Below, piece by piece: positions 52,617-61,474 of a DNA stretch of 64,000 bases; the stretch's first letter is position 1; each line of letters starts with the position of its first letter. The translations under genes were made by a program, and so were the position numbers. The notes under the pieces are model-generated. The model ran no database searches, was not told the origin of the DNA, and worked only from the letters and a program-made list of their open reading frames with translations. Source of the stretch: Hyphomonadaceae bacterium (GTDB lineage Bacteria > Pseudomonadota > Alphaproteobacteria > Caulobacterales > Aquidulcibacteraceae); assembly GCA_019753175.1 (NCBI GenBank), contig JAIELK010000012.1:62001-126000 (forward strand), in the 5' to 3' direction.

Positions 52617-54455
52617 TCATTCAGCGGCGACCAATTGCCTGGAGCGGACCGGCGGCGCCGCCGACGAGCAGCCAGCGTGCGTCACCTCAAGATAAAATTG
52701 CTGCATGTCCCACGCGCCGGTCGGACAACGCTCCGCGCAGAGCCCGCAATGCAGGCACACGTCCTCATCCTTCGCCATGATGCGGCCGGTCTTGAGGCCG
52801 TCCTGGATATAGAGATCTTGTGTGAGATTCTTCGCGGGCGCGTTGAGGCGCTCGCGCAGCTCCGTTTCTTCGCCATTCTCGGTGAAGGTGATGCAGTCCA
52901 TTGGGCAGATGTCGACGCAGGCGTCGCACTCAATGCAGAGATCGGCGGCGAACACCGTCTGCACGTCGCAATTCAAGCAGCGCTGCGCTTCCTTGAAAGC
53001 AAGAACCGGATCGAAACCCTTCTCGACCTCCACCTTGACGTTGCGCAAGGAGACGCTGGGATCGACTTGCGGCACCTTGAAACGGAGATCGAGCGAAATG
53101 TCGTTGTCATAGCTCCATTCGTGGATGCCCATCTTAGTGGACATCATCGCCACCCCTGGCGGCGGGCGATCGGAACGCACGTCTTTGCCGTTCAAATAGA
53201 GGTCGATCGAGACCGCCGCGTCATGGCCGTGCGCCACCGCCCAGATGATGTTCTTGGGGCCGAAGGCGGCGTCGCCGCCGAAAAACACGCTCGGCACCGT
53301 CGACTGCATGGTCTGCTGATCGACCACCGGCATGTCCCATTTGTCGAAGTCCATACCGATGTCGCGTTCGATCCACGGGAACGCATTCTCCTGGCCCACC
53401 GCCATCAGCACATCATCGCATTCATGGTGCACGTCGGGTTCGCCGGTCGGAACGAGCTTGCGCTTTCCGCCTTCTTCGACCCATTGCATCTTGGTGAACC
53501 AGACGCCGGTGAGCTTGCCGTTCTGGTGGGTAATTTCGCGCGGGTTGAGGAAGTTGAGGATCGGGATGCCTTCGTGCATCGCGTCCTCTTTCTCCCAAGG
53601 TGAGGCCTTCATTTCATCGAAGCCGGAGCGCACAACAACCTTGACGTCTTCTCCGCCAAGACGACGCGATGTGCGGCAGCAATCCATCGCCGTATTGCCA
53701 CCGCCCAGCACGATCACGCGCTTGCCGATCTTGTCGATGTGTTCGAACGAGACGCTCGACAGCCAATCGATGCCGATATGGACGTTGGCGGCGGCCTCCT
53801 TCTGACCGGGAAGCTGAAGATCGCGCCCGCGCGGCGCGCCAGTGCCGACGAACACAGCGTCCCAGCCCTGCGCCAGAAACGCTTTCAGGCTTTCGACGCG
53901 TTCGCCCAGATGCATCACCGGCTCGAGGCGGGTGACGTAACTCACTTCTTCATCGATCACGCTCTCCGGCAGCCGAAAGCGCGGGATCTGCGTGCGGATC
54001 ATGCCGCCGGCTTTCTTGTCGCCGTCGAAGATGTGCACCTCGTAGCCGATCGCCAGCAGATCGCGCGCAACCGTGAGCGAAGCCGGTCCCGCGCCGATGC
54101 AGGCCACGCGCTTGCCGTTCTTTTTCGCGACCGGTGGCGGCATCAGAGCTTCGACGCCAGCGTCCTTATTGTCGGCGGCGACGCGCTTCAGGCGGCAGAT
54201 CGCCACCGGCTCGGGCTTGCCCGCTGCATCCTCCACGCGCCCGCGCCGGCAAGCCGGTTCGCAGGGCCGATCGCACGTGCGCCCCAGGATGCCGGGGAAC
54301 ACGTTCGACTTCCAATTGATCATGAAGGCGTCGGTGTAGCGCTGCGCCGCAATGAGCCGGATGTATTCCGGCACGGGCGTGTGGGCGGGACACGCCCACT
54401 GGCAATCGACGACCTTGTGGAAATAGTCCGGATTCTTGATGTCCGTGGGCTTCAC
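52617..54455 (-). CDS. GltD-like FAD/NAD(P) oxidoreductase with ferredoxin-type Fe-S clusters
   Basis: 612 residues. The N-terminal helical Fe-S domain carries VVDCQWACPAHTPVPEYI and GRTCDRPCEPACRRGRVE. An FAD-binding Rossmann motif (VACIGAGPASLTVARDL), an NAD(P) motif (VIVLGGGNTAMDCCRTSRRL) and FFGGDAAFGP follow as in the small subunit of glutamate synthase. The C-terminal part adds two [4Fe-4S] motifs (LCIECDACVDICPMDCI and VCLHCGLCAERCPTGAW). It has no glutamate synthase large subunit beside it. Its place upstream of korA, on the same strand and separated only by the vapBC/TIR insertion, suggests electron transfer between NAD(P)H and the ferredoxin used by KorAB. Confidence 0.87.
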   Translation of the reverse strand: MKPTDIKNPDYFHKVVDCQWACPAHTPVPEYIRLIAAQRYTDAFMINWKSNVFPGILGRTCDRPCEPACRRGRVEDAAGKPEPVAICRLKRVAADNKDAGVEALMPPPVAKKNGKRVACIGAGPASLTVARDLLAIGYEVHIFDGDKKAGGMIRTQIPRFRLPESVIDEEVSYVTRLEPVMHLGERVESLKAFLAQGWDAVFVGTGAPRGRDLQLPGQKEAAANVHIGIDWLSSVSFEHIDKIGKRVIVLGGGNTAMDCCRTSRRLGGEDVKVVVRSGFDEMKASPWEKEDAMHEGIPILNFLNPREITHQNGKLTGVWFTKMQWVEEGGKRKLVPTGEPDVHHECDDVLMAVGQENAFPWIERDIGMDFDKWDMPVVDQQTMQSTVPSVFFGGDAAFGPKNIIWAVAHGHDAAVSIDLYLNGKDVRSDRPPPGVAMMSTKMGIHEWSYDNDISLDLRFKVPQVDPSVSLRNVKVEVEKGFDPVLAFKEAQRCLNCDVQTVFAADLCIECDACVDICPMDCITFTENGEETELRERLNAPAKNLTQDLYIQDGLKTGRIMAKDEDVCLHCGLCAERCPTGAWDMQQFYLEVTHAGCSSAAPPVRSRQLVAAE

Positions 54456-54536
54456 GCGGCCCTCCTCTGCGTTGCATCAGCCTACTTCGCTGCGCGAACG
54501 GCGCAAAGCAGATCATAACCCCACTCTTTGCGTGCC

Positions 54537-55229
54537 TTAGCGAGCAATCACCGAAAACGAAAGCGTCGGCAGACCCGCGACGCCGCACTCAACCACGTCT
54601 CCGATTCGAAGCGGACCGACGCCAGCAGGCGTGCCGGTGAAGATCAGATCCCCCGCTGCAAGCGCCCAAGACCGCGAGAGTGCGGCGATGATCTCAGAAA
54701 CGCTCCAGATCATGGCCGCCAGGTCCGCCTGCTGACGCAGCTGACCATTTACACTGAGCCATATTGGACCGCCGCTTGGATGTCCGGATCGCGCCTGCGG
54801 CGTCAGCGCACCGACGGGCGCTGATTGATCGAAGCCTTTGGCGACATCCCACGGGGCCCCTGCCTTTTTCGCGTCGGCCTGGCGGTCCCGGCGCGTGAGA
54901 TCAACCCCCACAGCGTAGCCCCAAACGTGCTGCAGTGCAGCATCCGGCTCGATCGCGATCCCGCCAAGACCAATCGCCGCAACCAGCTCGACCTCATGGT
55001 GCAGCTCGGCGGTGTTGAGCGGGTACGGGATCGCCGCGCCGCTCTCGGCCACCGCGTCGGCGGGCTTGGTGAAGAAGATTGGCGGCTCGCTCTTGGGGTC
55101 GTTCCCCATCTCGCGGACGTGGTCGGCATAATTTCGGCCCACGCAGAAGATGCGGCGAACCGGGAAACGGTCTATGCCGCCCGCCACGGCGACGGACGGT
55201 TGCGGCGGCGGCTCAAATACATAACGCAT
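54537..55229 (-). CDS. Fumarylacetoacetate hydrolase family protein
   Basis: 230 residues from the ATG at 55229 (MRYVFEPPPQPSVAVAGG); the longer frame to 55334 overlaps the divergent gene and looks non-coding. The FAH fold is clear from RRIFCVGRNYADHVREMGND, PIFFTKPADAV, the metal-binding HHEVELVAAIG, GYAVGVDLTRRDRQ, and the closing DLIFTGTPAGVGPL. Members act as fumarylpyruvate or acylpyruvate hydrolases; the exact substrate here is not shown. Confidence 0.9.
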   Translation of the reverse strand: MRYVFEPPPQPSVAVAGGIDRFPVRRIFCVGRNYADHVREMGNDPKSEPPIFFTKPADAVAESGAAIPYPLNTAELHHEVELVAAIGLGGIAIEPDAALQHVWGYAVGVDLTRRDRQADAKKAGAPWDVAKGFDQSAPVGALTPQARSGHPSGGPIWLSVNGQLRQQADLAAMIWSVSEIIAALSRSWALAAGDLIFTGTPAGVGPLRIGDVVECGVAGLPTLSFSVIAR

Positions 55230-55317
55230 TGGCCGCTTTGAACATTGCCATGCCGAGGGTGCAAGCGCTTGCATAAGGCCGCGCGCCGCGGAAAGCTCAG
55301 CGATCGAGGGTGTTTGC

Positions 55318-56892
55318 GTGGATTGGGCGCTCATCGCGGTCCTGGGTTTGGCGGTCTGGGTGTGGCTTCAGTCGCAACGGATTGCGGCCCTGAGGCGCGA
55401 ACTCAGTGCACTTGGGGCGCGTGTCGTAGCCATGAGCGCGCCGCCGCTTCTACTCGATACGCCGCTGCGCGCGGGTGAAGATGAGCCGCTGGTATTAGAC
55501 ACCCCTATCCCGGAAGCGTCGAACGACTCCGGACCCGCTCAATCGGCCGCGTTTGCGCGCGAAGCACCGAATTCCTCCGCCGAAGCGCTCGCCGCGCTGA
55601 CCATGCTGGCCGCTTTGGCTGCACCACTCGCGGGCATCGAGCTGCGCCCCGCCGGCGCTTCGACGCTCTACATCGGCATCATAGCCGTCGCTGGCTTCAC
55701 CTTCGCGGCCACCATGCGTTGGGTCTGGGTCGCCCTGGCCGCTTTCGCGGGCCTCGCCGGTTGGTTCTACGCGGCGATCATTGCCGGCGACGTTTCGCGT
55801 GCGCTGGCTGCTGCCGGCATCGCTGCACTTGGCGGCGTCTCACTGGCGTTTCGCGCCAGCACCGACAGCGGTGCTAGCGGCCTGACTTGGTCGCGCCTGC
55901 GCGCGGACGCGCCCTCGATCGCCATCGCCGCGTCGAGTGTGCTGCTGATCTGGTGTTGGCTCGCCGTCGCCGAGCTGCAAGACGCGGGCGTTGCGCGTCT
56001 GGCCTGGGTCGGCGCGATGCTGGTCGCACTCGCCGCCGCCGCGGTTCGCGCGCGCGTCGCTGCGCCGGCGAGCTTCGCCGTCGCGGTTGTGTCCCTGGTG
56101 GTGGGCTTCGTCTTCTTCATCGGCATTCGGTTCCAATTCCCTCCGCTGGGAGACGACTTCTACGCCGCCGCGCTCGCGTGTGCGGCGCTGATTGCGCTGG
56201 CCGCGCTGTGGGCCAAGCCGCATCGATGGAGCCGCGTGTTGGTCGCCGTCGCCGGCGCGACCGGGGCCGGGGTGCTTGTCGCGCTAGCGGCCACAACCCG
56301 CGATGATTGGCATGGCCCGGAAGCCTGGGGCGCGCTGTTCGCTGGCGGTGCGGCCCTGCTTGCATGTGCGACGCGACAGGATTCGAACGCGGTCACGCCG
56401 TGGGTTGCAGCCGGCGCATTGCTCATGATGCTCGGCGTCGAGAGCGCCTCCCCCGAACTCTGGCGCGGCGCGGCCTATGCAGGGGTCGCCGTCGCGCTCG
56501 CCATTGTCTTCGCCGTTCGCCGCTGGCCGGCGGCAGGTGTCACCGCACTCGTCGCGGGCGGCGTCGCCGTCGCGCATCTGCTTTTCGGGTTTGACGCCTT
56601 GGCGCCTGATGCGGCCTTCGCGACCACGACGCTCACGGCTGTGCTGCTCTTCGCCGCCGGCCGCGCCGCCGACGACGCCGCGCCGCGTTCCACGCCAGGC
56701 GACGGCCTGACCCTCGCGAGCGCGATCGCGATTTTGCTCACTCTCTTTCTGGCGTTGCGCGCCAGCGGCGTCGACGTTTCACGTCAGATCGTCTTGCTCG
56801 TTCTCGGGCTGGCAGCCGGGGCCGTCGCGCTTCGGCGGCTACGGCGGAGTCCGCTCGCAAAACCGGCGTCGCCCTCGACCAGCTCAGCCTGA
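55318..56892 (+). CDS. Polytopic membrane protein (DUF2339-like)
   Basis: 524 residues with an N-terminal hydrophobic segment, a short coiled segment (RIAALRRELSALGARV), a proline- and acid-rich linker, and then about 14 hydrophobic helices to the C-terminus, rich in alanine. The architecture resembles DUF2339 proteins, although it is shorter than many. The function is unknown. The start is GTG at 55318, with 88 bp to the divergent FAH-family gene. Confidence 0.65.
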   Translation: MDWALIAVLGLAVWVWLQSQRIAALRRELSALGARVVAMSAPPLLLDTPLRAGEDEPLVLDTPIPEASNDSGPAQSAAFAREAPNSSAEALAALTMLAALAAPLAGIELRPAGASTLYIGIIAVAGFTFAATMRWVWVALAAFAGLAGWFYAAIIAGDVSRALAAAGIAALGGVSLAFRASTDSGASGLTWSRLRADAPSIAIAASSVLLIWCWLAVAELQDAGVARLAWVGAMLVALAAAAVRARVAAPASFAVAVVSLVVGFVFFIGIRFQFPPLGDDFYAAALACAALIALAALWAKPHRWSRVLVAVAGATGAGVLVALAATTRDDWHGPEAWGALFAGGAALLACATRQDSNAVTPWVAAGALLMMLGVESASPELWRGAAYAGVAVALAIVFAVRRWPAAGVTALVAGGVAVAHLLFGFDALAPDAAFATTTLTAVLLFAAGRAADDAAPRSTPGDGLTLASAIAILLTLFLALRASGVDVSRQIVLLVLGLAAGAVALRRLRRSPLAKPASPSTSSA

Positions 56893-56897
56893 CGTAA

Positions 56898-57725
56898 CTA
56901 ACGCAAGCGCGCGCCGTGAAACGCGACATGGCCGGCGATGAAGCTTGCCATGAAGAAGTACGAATGATCGTAGCCCTCTTGGCGGCGTAGCGTAAGCTTT
57001 TGGCCTGAAGCGCGCGCGGCGTCTTCGAGCAATTCAGGTTTCAGCTGCGTTTCGAGGAATTGATCGCCGAGCCCTTGATCAACGAGGATGTCGTCAAACG
57101 GCTTGGCTTTTCCCCCTTCCATCAGCAGCGCCGCATCGTGGCCGCGCCACGCCTCGCGGTCGGGCCCGAGATAAGCAGCGAACGCCTTCTCGCCCCACGG
57201 GCAGCGCGTCGGCGACGAGATCGGCGCGAATGCGGACACGCTCCTGAACAGCTGCGGATGCTTCATCGCCAGCGTCAGCGCGCCATGGCCGCCCATGGAA
57301 TGGCCGAAGATCGCCCGCCGCGGCGCCAGCGGAAACGCCGCTTCCACAGCGGCGATCAGATCGCGCGTGATGTAAGTTTCCATCTTGAAGTGTGCAGCCC
57401 ATGGCGGCTGCGTCGCATCGATGTAGAACCCCGCGCCCTGGCCAAGATCATAGGCGGGATCGTCAGCGACGCCCTCGCCGCGCGGTGAAGTGTCCGGCGC
57501 GACGATGGCGACGCCCGCTTGCGCCGCGGGACCATAAGCGCCCGCTTTGGTGGTGAAATTGTCCTCGGTGCAGGTGAGGCCCGACAGCCAGATCAGATAC
57601 GCAAACGGCCCTGCGCCCGGCGGGATGAACACGGAGCATCGCATCGCCGTGCCGGTCGCCGCGCTCGTGTGCTCGGCGTAGCTCAACACGCCGCCGTGCA
57701 GCTTGTGGGATTTATTGACCTGCAT
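56898..57725 (-). CDS. fghA: S-formylglutathione hydrolase
   Basis: FghA hydrolyses S-formylglutathione to formate and glutathione, the second step of glutathione-dependent formaldehyde removal. The 275-residue esterase-D fold has LIWLSGLTCTEDNF, the nucleophile elbow AIFGHSMGGHGALTLA, the catalytic aspartate in ILVDQGLGDQFL and the histidine in GYDHSYFFMASF. The dehydrogenase gene of the pathway lies 499 bp upstream on the same strand, with one small gene between. Its start overlaps that small gene by 14 bp. Confidence 0.95.
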   Translation of the reverse strand: MQVNKSHKLHGGVLSYAEHTSAATGTAMRCSVFIPPGAGPFAYLIWLSGLTCTEDNFTTKAGAYGPAAQAGVAIVAPDTSPRGEGVADDPAYDLGQGAGFYIDATQPPWAAHFKMETYITRDLIAAVEAAFPLAPRRAIFGHSMGGHGALTLAMKHPQLFRSVSAFAPISSPTRCPWGEKAFAAYLGPDREAWRGHDAALLMEGGKAKPFDDILVDQGLGDQFLETQLKPELLEDAARASGQKLTLRRQEGYDHSYFFMASFIAGHVAFHGARLR

Positions 57726-58167
57726 TGGCAGGCGGCGCTGCTTCTAGCGCATCGAACACGCGGTCGAGCGCGTCGGCGAGCTGGGCGCGCTCGGCCTCGG
57801 TGGGCGCGCCGCTCAGAAAACGCACTCTGAACTGGCCGTCTGCAACCTCAAGCGCCACAAGACGGATGCCGCTGCGGACATAGAACGGCACGCGCAGATC
57901 GGTCAGCACCCGATAATCGTTGGGGCGCAGCTCCAACGTCAGGCGGTCGCAGAGTATGCCGTCAATGCGCGCCTGTCCTGGCGGCGCCGCCAGCGGCAAA
58001 GCCGCGTTGGTGACCGAGTAACCGAACACCGGGATGTAGTCGGTCTGCTCGGCGTCGGCGGCGCCTTGGCGCACGAACACGCCGCACGTCTCCGTCACCG
58101 GCTGCGCCGCAGCGGGGAGCGCGAAAGCCGAGAATAGCACGACTGCAAGAACGCGGAAACACCGCAT
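57712..58167 (-). CDS. Exported protein of unknown function in the formaldehyde operon
   Basis: 151 residues with a Sec signal peptide (VVLFSAFALPAAAQPV, cleavage after AAA). The mature part has two cysteines (VTETCGVF and GILCDRLTL) that may form a disulfide, and beta-rich text (RVPFYVRSGIRLVALEVADG). I do not recognise the family. It lies between frmA and fghA and overlaps the fghA start by 14 bp, so it is co-translated with that gene; a link to formaldehyde stress is inferred from position only. Confidence 0.6.
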   Translation of the reverse strand: MRCFRVLAVVLFSAFALPAAAQPVTETCGVFVRQGAADAEQTDYIPVFGYSVTNAALPLAAPPGQARIDGILCDRLTLELRPNDYRVLTDLRVPFYVRSGIRLVALEVADGQFRVRFLSGAPTEAERAQLADALDRVFDALEAAPPANAGQ

Positions 58168-58224
58168 GAATTCGCTCCTCTGCTGCCCTCCCTTGCTCCC
58201 CGCAGGGGGAGAGGCCTACGTCGC

Positions 58225-59334
58225 TCAATACACCACCACGCTTCGAACACTCTCCCCCCGATGCATCAGCTCGAACGCCTCATTGATCCGCTCCAGCGGC
58301 ATGGTGTGCGTGATCATCGGGTCGATCTGGATTTTGCCGTCCATGTACCAGTCGACGATGCGCGGCACATCGGTGCGCCCGCGGGCGCCGCCGAAGGCGG
58401 TGCCTTTCCAGACGCGGCCGGTCACCAGCTGGAACGGGCGGGTGGCGATTTCGCGCCCGGCTTCGGCGACGCCGATGATGATGCTCTCGCCCCAGCCGCG
58501 ATGGCAGCTCTCGAGCGCCTGGCGCATGACGGTCGTGTTGCCGGTGCAGTCGAAGGTGTAGTCGGCGCCGCCGCCGGTGAGTTCGACCAGGTGCGCGACC
58601 AGATCGCCGCTCACGTCTTTCGGGTTGACGAAGTGCGTCATGCCGAATTTCCGGCCCCATGCCTCGCGCGCGGGATTGATGTCGACGCCAATAATCATGT
58701 TCGCGCCGACAAGCTTCGCGCCTTGCACAACATTGAGCCCGATGCCGCCGAGGCCGAAGACGATCACGTTGGCGCCGGGCTCGACCTTGGCGGTATTGGT
58801 GACCGCGCCCACGCCCGTGGTGACGCCGCAGCCGATATAACACGCCTTATCGAACGGCGCGTCCTTGCGGATTTTCGCCAACGCGATTTCCGGCAGCACG
58901 GTGAAGTTCGAAAACGTCGAGCAGCCCATATAGTGGGCGATGGGCTTGCCCTGGTACGAAAAGCGCGAAGAGCCGTCCGGCATCAGCCCCTTGCCTTGCG
59001 TGGCGCGGATGGCGGTGCAGAGATTGGTTTTGCGCGAGAGGCAGCTTTTGCACTGCCGGCATTCGGGCGTGTAGAGCGGAATGACGTGGTCGCCGACCGC
59101 AACGCTGGTCACGCCAGCGCCGATCTCGCGCACAATGCCCGCGCCTTCGTGCCCCAGAATGCTCGGGAAAATGCCTTCGCTGTCGAGCCCGTCGAGCGTG
59201 TACGCGTCGGTATGGCAGATGCCGGTGGCCTTGATCTCGACCAGCGCCTCGCCGGCCTTGGGGCCTTCGAGGTCAAGCTCCAGGATTTCCAGCGGCTTCT
59301 TGGCTTCGAACGCGACAGCGGCTCTTGTTTTCAT
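58225..59334 (-). CDS. frmA: S-(hydroxymethyl)glutathione dehydrogenase (class III alcohol dehydrogenase)
   Basis: FrmA oxidises the glutathione adduct of formaldehyde to S-formylglutathione with NAD+. The 369-residue protein has the catalytic zinc ligands in [26 protein letters not shown] and [16 protein letters not shown]. The structural zinc cysteines are in [17 protein letters not shown], and the NAD motif is [17 protein letters not shown]. Blocks such as [11 protein letters not shown] are specific for class III. It is the first gene of the frmA-exported protein-fghA group. Confidence 0.97.
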   Translation of the reverse strand: MKTRAAVAFEAKKPLEILELDLEGPKAGEALVEIKATGICHTDAYTLDGLDSEGIFPSILGHEGAGIVREIGAGVTSVAVGDHVIPLYTPECRQCKSCLSRKTNLCTAIRATQGKGLMPDGSSRFSYQGKPIAHYMGCSTFSNFTVLPEIALAKIRKDAPFDKACYIGCGVTTGVGAVTNTAKVEPGANVIVFGLGGIGLNVVQGAKLVGANMIIGVDINPAREAWGRKFGMTHFVNPKDVSGDLVAHLVELTGGGADYTFDCTGNTTVMRQALESCHRGWGESIIIGVAEAGREIATRPFQLVTGRVWKGTAFGGARGRTDVPRIVDWYMDGKIQIDPMITHTMPLERINEAFELMHRGESVRSVVVY

Positions 59335-59358
59335 CGGCGCTCCCCTGGCGGGGACCGT

Positions 59359-59760
59359 TTATAAGCCGTTCGGTCTCGACTTGCCCACGGCTTTGCGCTT
59401 TCCGGACTTCTTCCGCTTGGCGGCTTTCTTTTTCACCGCCGCCTTTTTGGCCCTCTTCGCTGGCGCGGGCGCCGGAGCGCTGCGCGCCGCGCCCGCCACG
59501 AACAGCTTGGACATCTTGGTTATATGATCGTGGACGCCGGGCTCCACATCGCCACCCTGGCCCGCCAGCATATAGACGGCTTCAACGGGGACGAGCGCAG
59601 CGATTGTGGTGCGGTAGCGCGCAAAGCCCACAACCGTCTTTTCCCGGTCCGTGATTTCCAAAGCGCGCTTAATATTGGCCCGCCCTTGCGAGGTAGAGAA
59701 CGAGGCCGGTTTGCCGCGCCCCGCAGCGGTGGATCGCTTTACCTTCTTAGCGCGCTTCAT
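59359..59760 (-). CDS. Phd-like protein with a histone H1-like lysine/alanine tail
   Basis: 133 residues. The first ~90 resemble a Phd/prevent-host-death fold (SQGRANIKRALEITDREKTV followed by VGFARYRTTIAALVPVEA). The last ~40 are a basic, alanine/lysine-rich tail (PAKRAKKAAVKKKAAKRKK) like bacterial histone H1-type DNA-binding tails, and the N-terminus is also basic. It starts 4 bp after the gene at 59765 on the same strand, an arrangement like toxin-first toxin-antitoxin pairs. Antitoxin and DNA-binding roles are inferences. Confidence 0.65.
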   Translation of the reverse strand: MKRAKKVKRSTAAGRGKPASFSTSQGRANIKRALEITDREKTVVGFARYRTTIAALVPVEAVYMLAGQGGDVEPGVHDHITKMSKLFVAGAARSAPAPAPAKRAKKAAVKKKAAKRKKSGKRKAVGKSRPNGL

Positions 59761-59764
59761 GTGA

Positions 59765-60439
59765 TCACGTACTCACTTGCTCCGGCAGCGGACCAAACAA
59801 AGAGATATCCCACTGCTTGTCGCCGCGAGCGCAATGCTCCGGCTGCAGAACCCAGATTGATCCCAGAAACGTTAGCGAAGTACTGACGCGGGCACGTACA
59901 AGTTGCACAACTTGAACATAAACCCCAGACGCGTGTCCCGATCTCGACGGCATCGGTTCGGAGTCGGTCAGCGCGGGACGTTCCATGTCATCTGCCCAGC
60001 CTTGTCGACCGTCAATGTTCCGCCAAAACACGGCAATCCTGGGGCCGATTGTGCGCGCCGTGTTGTACAGAAGCGCCCCTGCAGCGCCAACGCCGTCGCC
60101 GAGCGCCTGTCTCAAGCCCTCGAAGATCGCTTCGATGACGCGTTCGTAACCCTTTTGCCGCCGGCGTCGCTTGCGGTTAGGGTCATACGGTCCGTCGGGG
60201 GGCATGGACACGATATCGAGGATCCAGCATTCCTCCTCAAAAGCATAGATTAAGATGAACCCGCAAGCGAACAAGACAAACGGGATACTGCTGGTGTGAT
60301 ACCCCTCTCCGACTGCAAAAAAATCTTTGATCTTCCTTTTTGCTTCGCGATTGATTGCCTTGATCTCGAGGCCTGTGAAGATGGGGCGCGCGTCAAGCGC
60401 GCGCGTGCTCCACCGACACCACTGTCTCATTGTGGTCAT
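59765..60439 (-). CDS. Hypothetical protein paired with the Phd-like gene
   Basis: 224 residues, unrecognised. The N-terminal half has a basic helix (KAINREAKRKIKDFF) followed by PFVLFACGFILIYAFEEECW and ILDIVSMPPDGPYDP, then RKRRRRQKGYERVIEAIFEG. A strand order of this kind is loosely reminiscent of RelE/ParE toxins, but the resemblance is weak. The DNA is visibly less GC-rich than its neighbours. The start at 60439 is uncertain; ATG at 60430 is an alternative. The 160-bp region upstream to the phosphodiesterase gene shows nothing clear. Confidence 0.5.
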   Translation of the reverse strand: MTTMRQWCRWSTRALDARPIFTGLEIKAINREAKRKIKDFFAVGEGYHTSSIPFVLFACGFILIYAFEEECWILDIVSMPPDGPYDPNRKRRRRQKGYERVIEAIFEGLRQALGDGVGAAGALLYNTARTIGPRIAVFWRNIDGRQGWADDMERPALTDSEPMPSRSGHASGVYVQVVQLVRARVSTSLTFLGSIWVLQPEHCARGDKQWDISLFGPLPEQVST

Positions 60440-60599
60440 GCCGATCCCCGCCTTGGTCTGGCGCCGTCTGTGTCAGGCCGATGACAGAAGCCGCAAACTT
60501 ACGCGCGGTCAACGAGGATCGCCGCGTCAATATCGGCGACCGGCGCTCGTGTGGCATTTCGGTTATACTTGTACAACATGCGGAATCGTCTTGGATCGC

Positions 60600-61358
60600 T
60601 CAAATCCCCATGAAGTGGCTGGCGAGGCCGCCTGCGCGCGTCCACACGTGCAACATCCAGCCAGGTTGCTCGGCGGTTCGCGGCGCGATCGGTTGATGGC
60701 CGTGGATTGCCAAACCGTAAGCCCACGACGTTGACGGCGCCACCACCACCGGCGCGTGCGCCACCTGACCCACGATTACACGGTGATGGTGCCCGCAGAT
60801 GATGCGAACGACCTGCCGGTGCCGTGCGATGACATCGGCAAAGAGATCCTGTCGCCGCAGCGCGATCGTGTCGAAGAGAACGTCGTGCGTGGGAAACGGC
60901 GGATGATGCAACGCCACCACGGTCGGCGTGCTCGGTTTGGCGCTCAGTACGCCGTCCAGCCACGCGGCCTGCGCGCGGGTGAATTCGCCGTGCGTCTCAC
61001 CGGGCACGATCTGATCCACCATCACGATGCGCAGCGGCAAAGTCTCGATCACGTAGGAAAGCGGGCCGTCGGCCGGAAGATAGGCGGGGGCGCCGAGCGC
61101 CGATCGGATTTGCTGGCGGTCGTCGTGGTTGCCTGGAAGCACATAGACAGGCGCCGGCGCATCGCGGAGCGCTTGCGCCAGCGCCGCATATTCCTCGGGC
61201 CGCTCGTCGTTGGACAAATCGCCCGTAAGCAGCAGCGCTTCGGCCTTGTAGTCCTGCGCGTGGGCCATGGCCGCCCGCAATTGCCGAACGGATGCGCCGT
61301 CGTCATCAGCGCGGATGTGCAGATCGGAAATCTGCGCCAGGATCAATCGATCAGTCAT
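60600..61358 (-). CDS. cpdA: Cyclic-nucleotide phosphodiesterase-like calcineurin-type phosphoesterase
   Basis: 252 residues with all five metallophosphoesterase blocks: LILAQISDLHIRADD, LLLTGDLSNDERPEEY, YVLPGNHDDRQQIRSAL, VVALHHPPFPTHD and ICGHHHRVIVG. This set, with the loop after the first motif, is the class III (CpdA) type that hydrolyses 3',5'-cAMP. The gene for a class III nucleotide cyclase lies 116 bp upstream on the same strand, which strengthens the assignment. UDP-sugar or other phosphodiesters remain possible. Confidence 0.88.
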   Translation of the reverse strand: MTDRLILAQISDLHIRADDDGASVRQLRAAMAHAQDYKAEALLLTGDLSNDERPEEYAALAQALRDAPAPVYVLPGNHDDRQQIRSALGAPAYLPADGPLSYVIETLPLRIVMVDQIVPGETHGEFTRAQAAWLDGVLSAKPSTPTVVALHHPPFPTHDVLFDTIALRRQDLFADVIARHRQVVRIICGHHHRVIVGQVAHAPVVVAPSTSWAYGLAIHGHQPIAPRTAEQPGWMLHVWTRAGGLASHFMGI

Positions 61359-61474
61359 GGCGTGCGTCCCGTCGACGCTCCCGCGTCGTCGCTCAGGCAG
61401 AACCCATACCTCAACCGGATGTTTTGTCTGTGCCCGCGGTCACACTCTACGTGCGTGCCAGTGAAAATGCGTCG

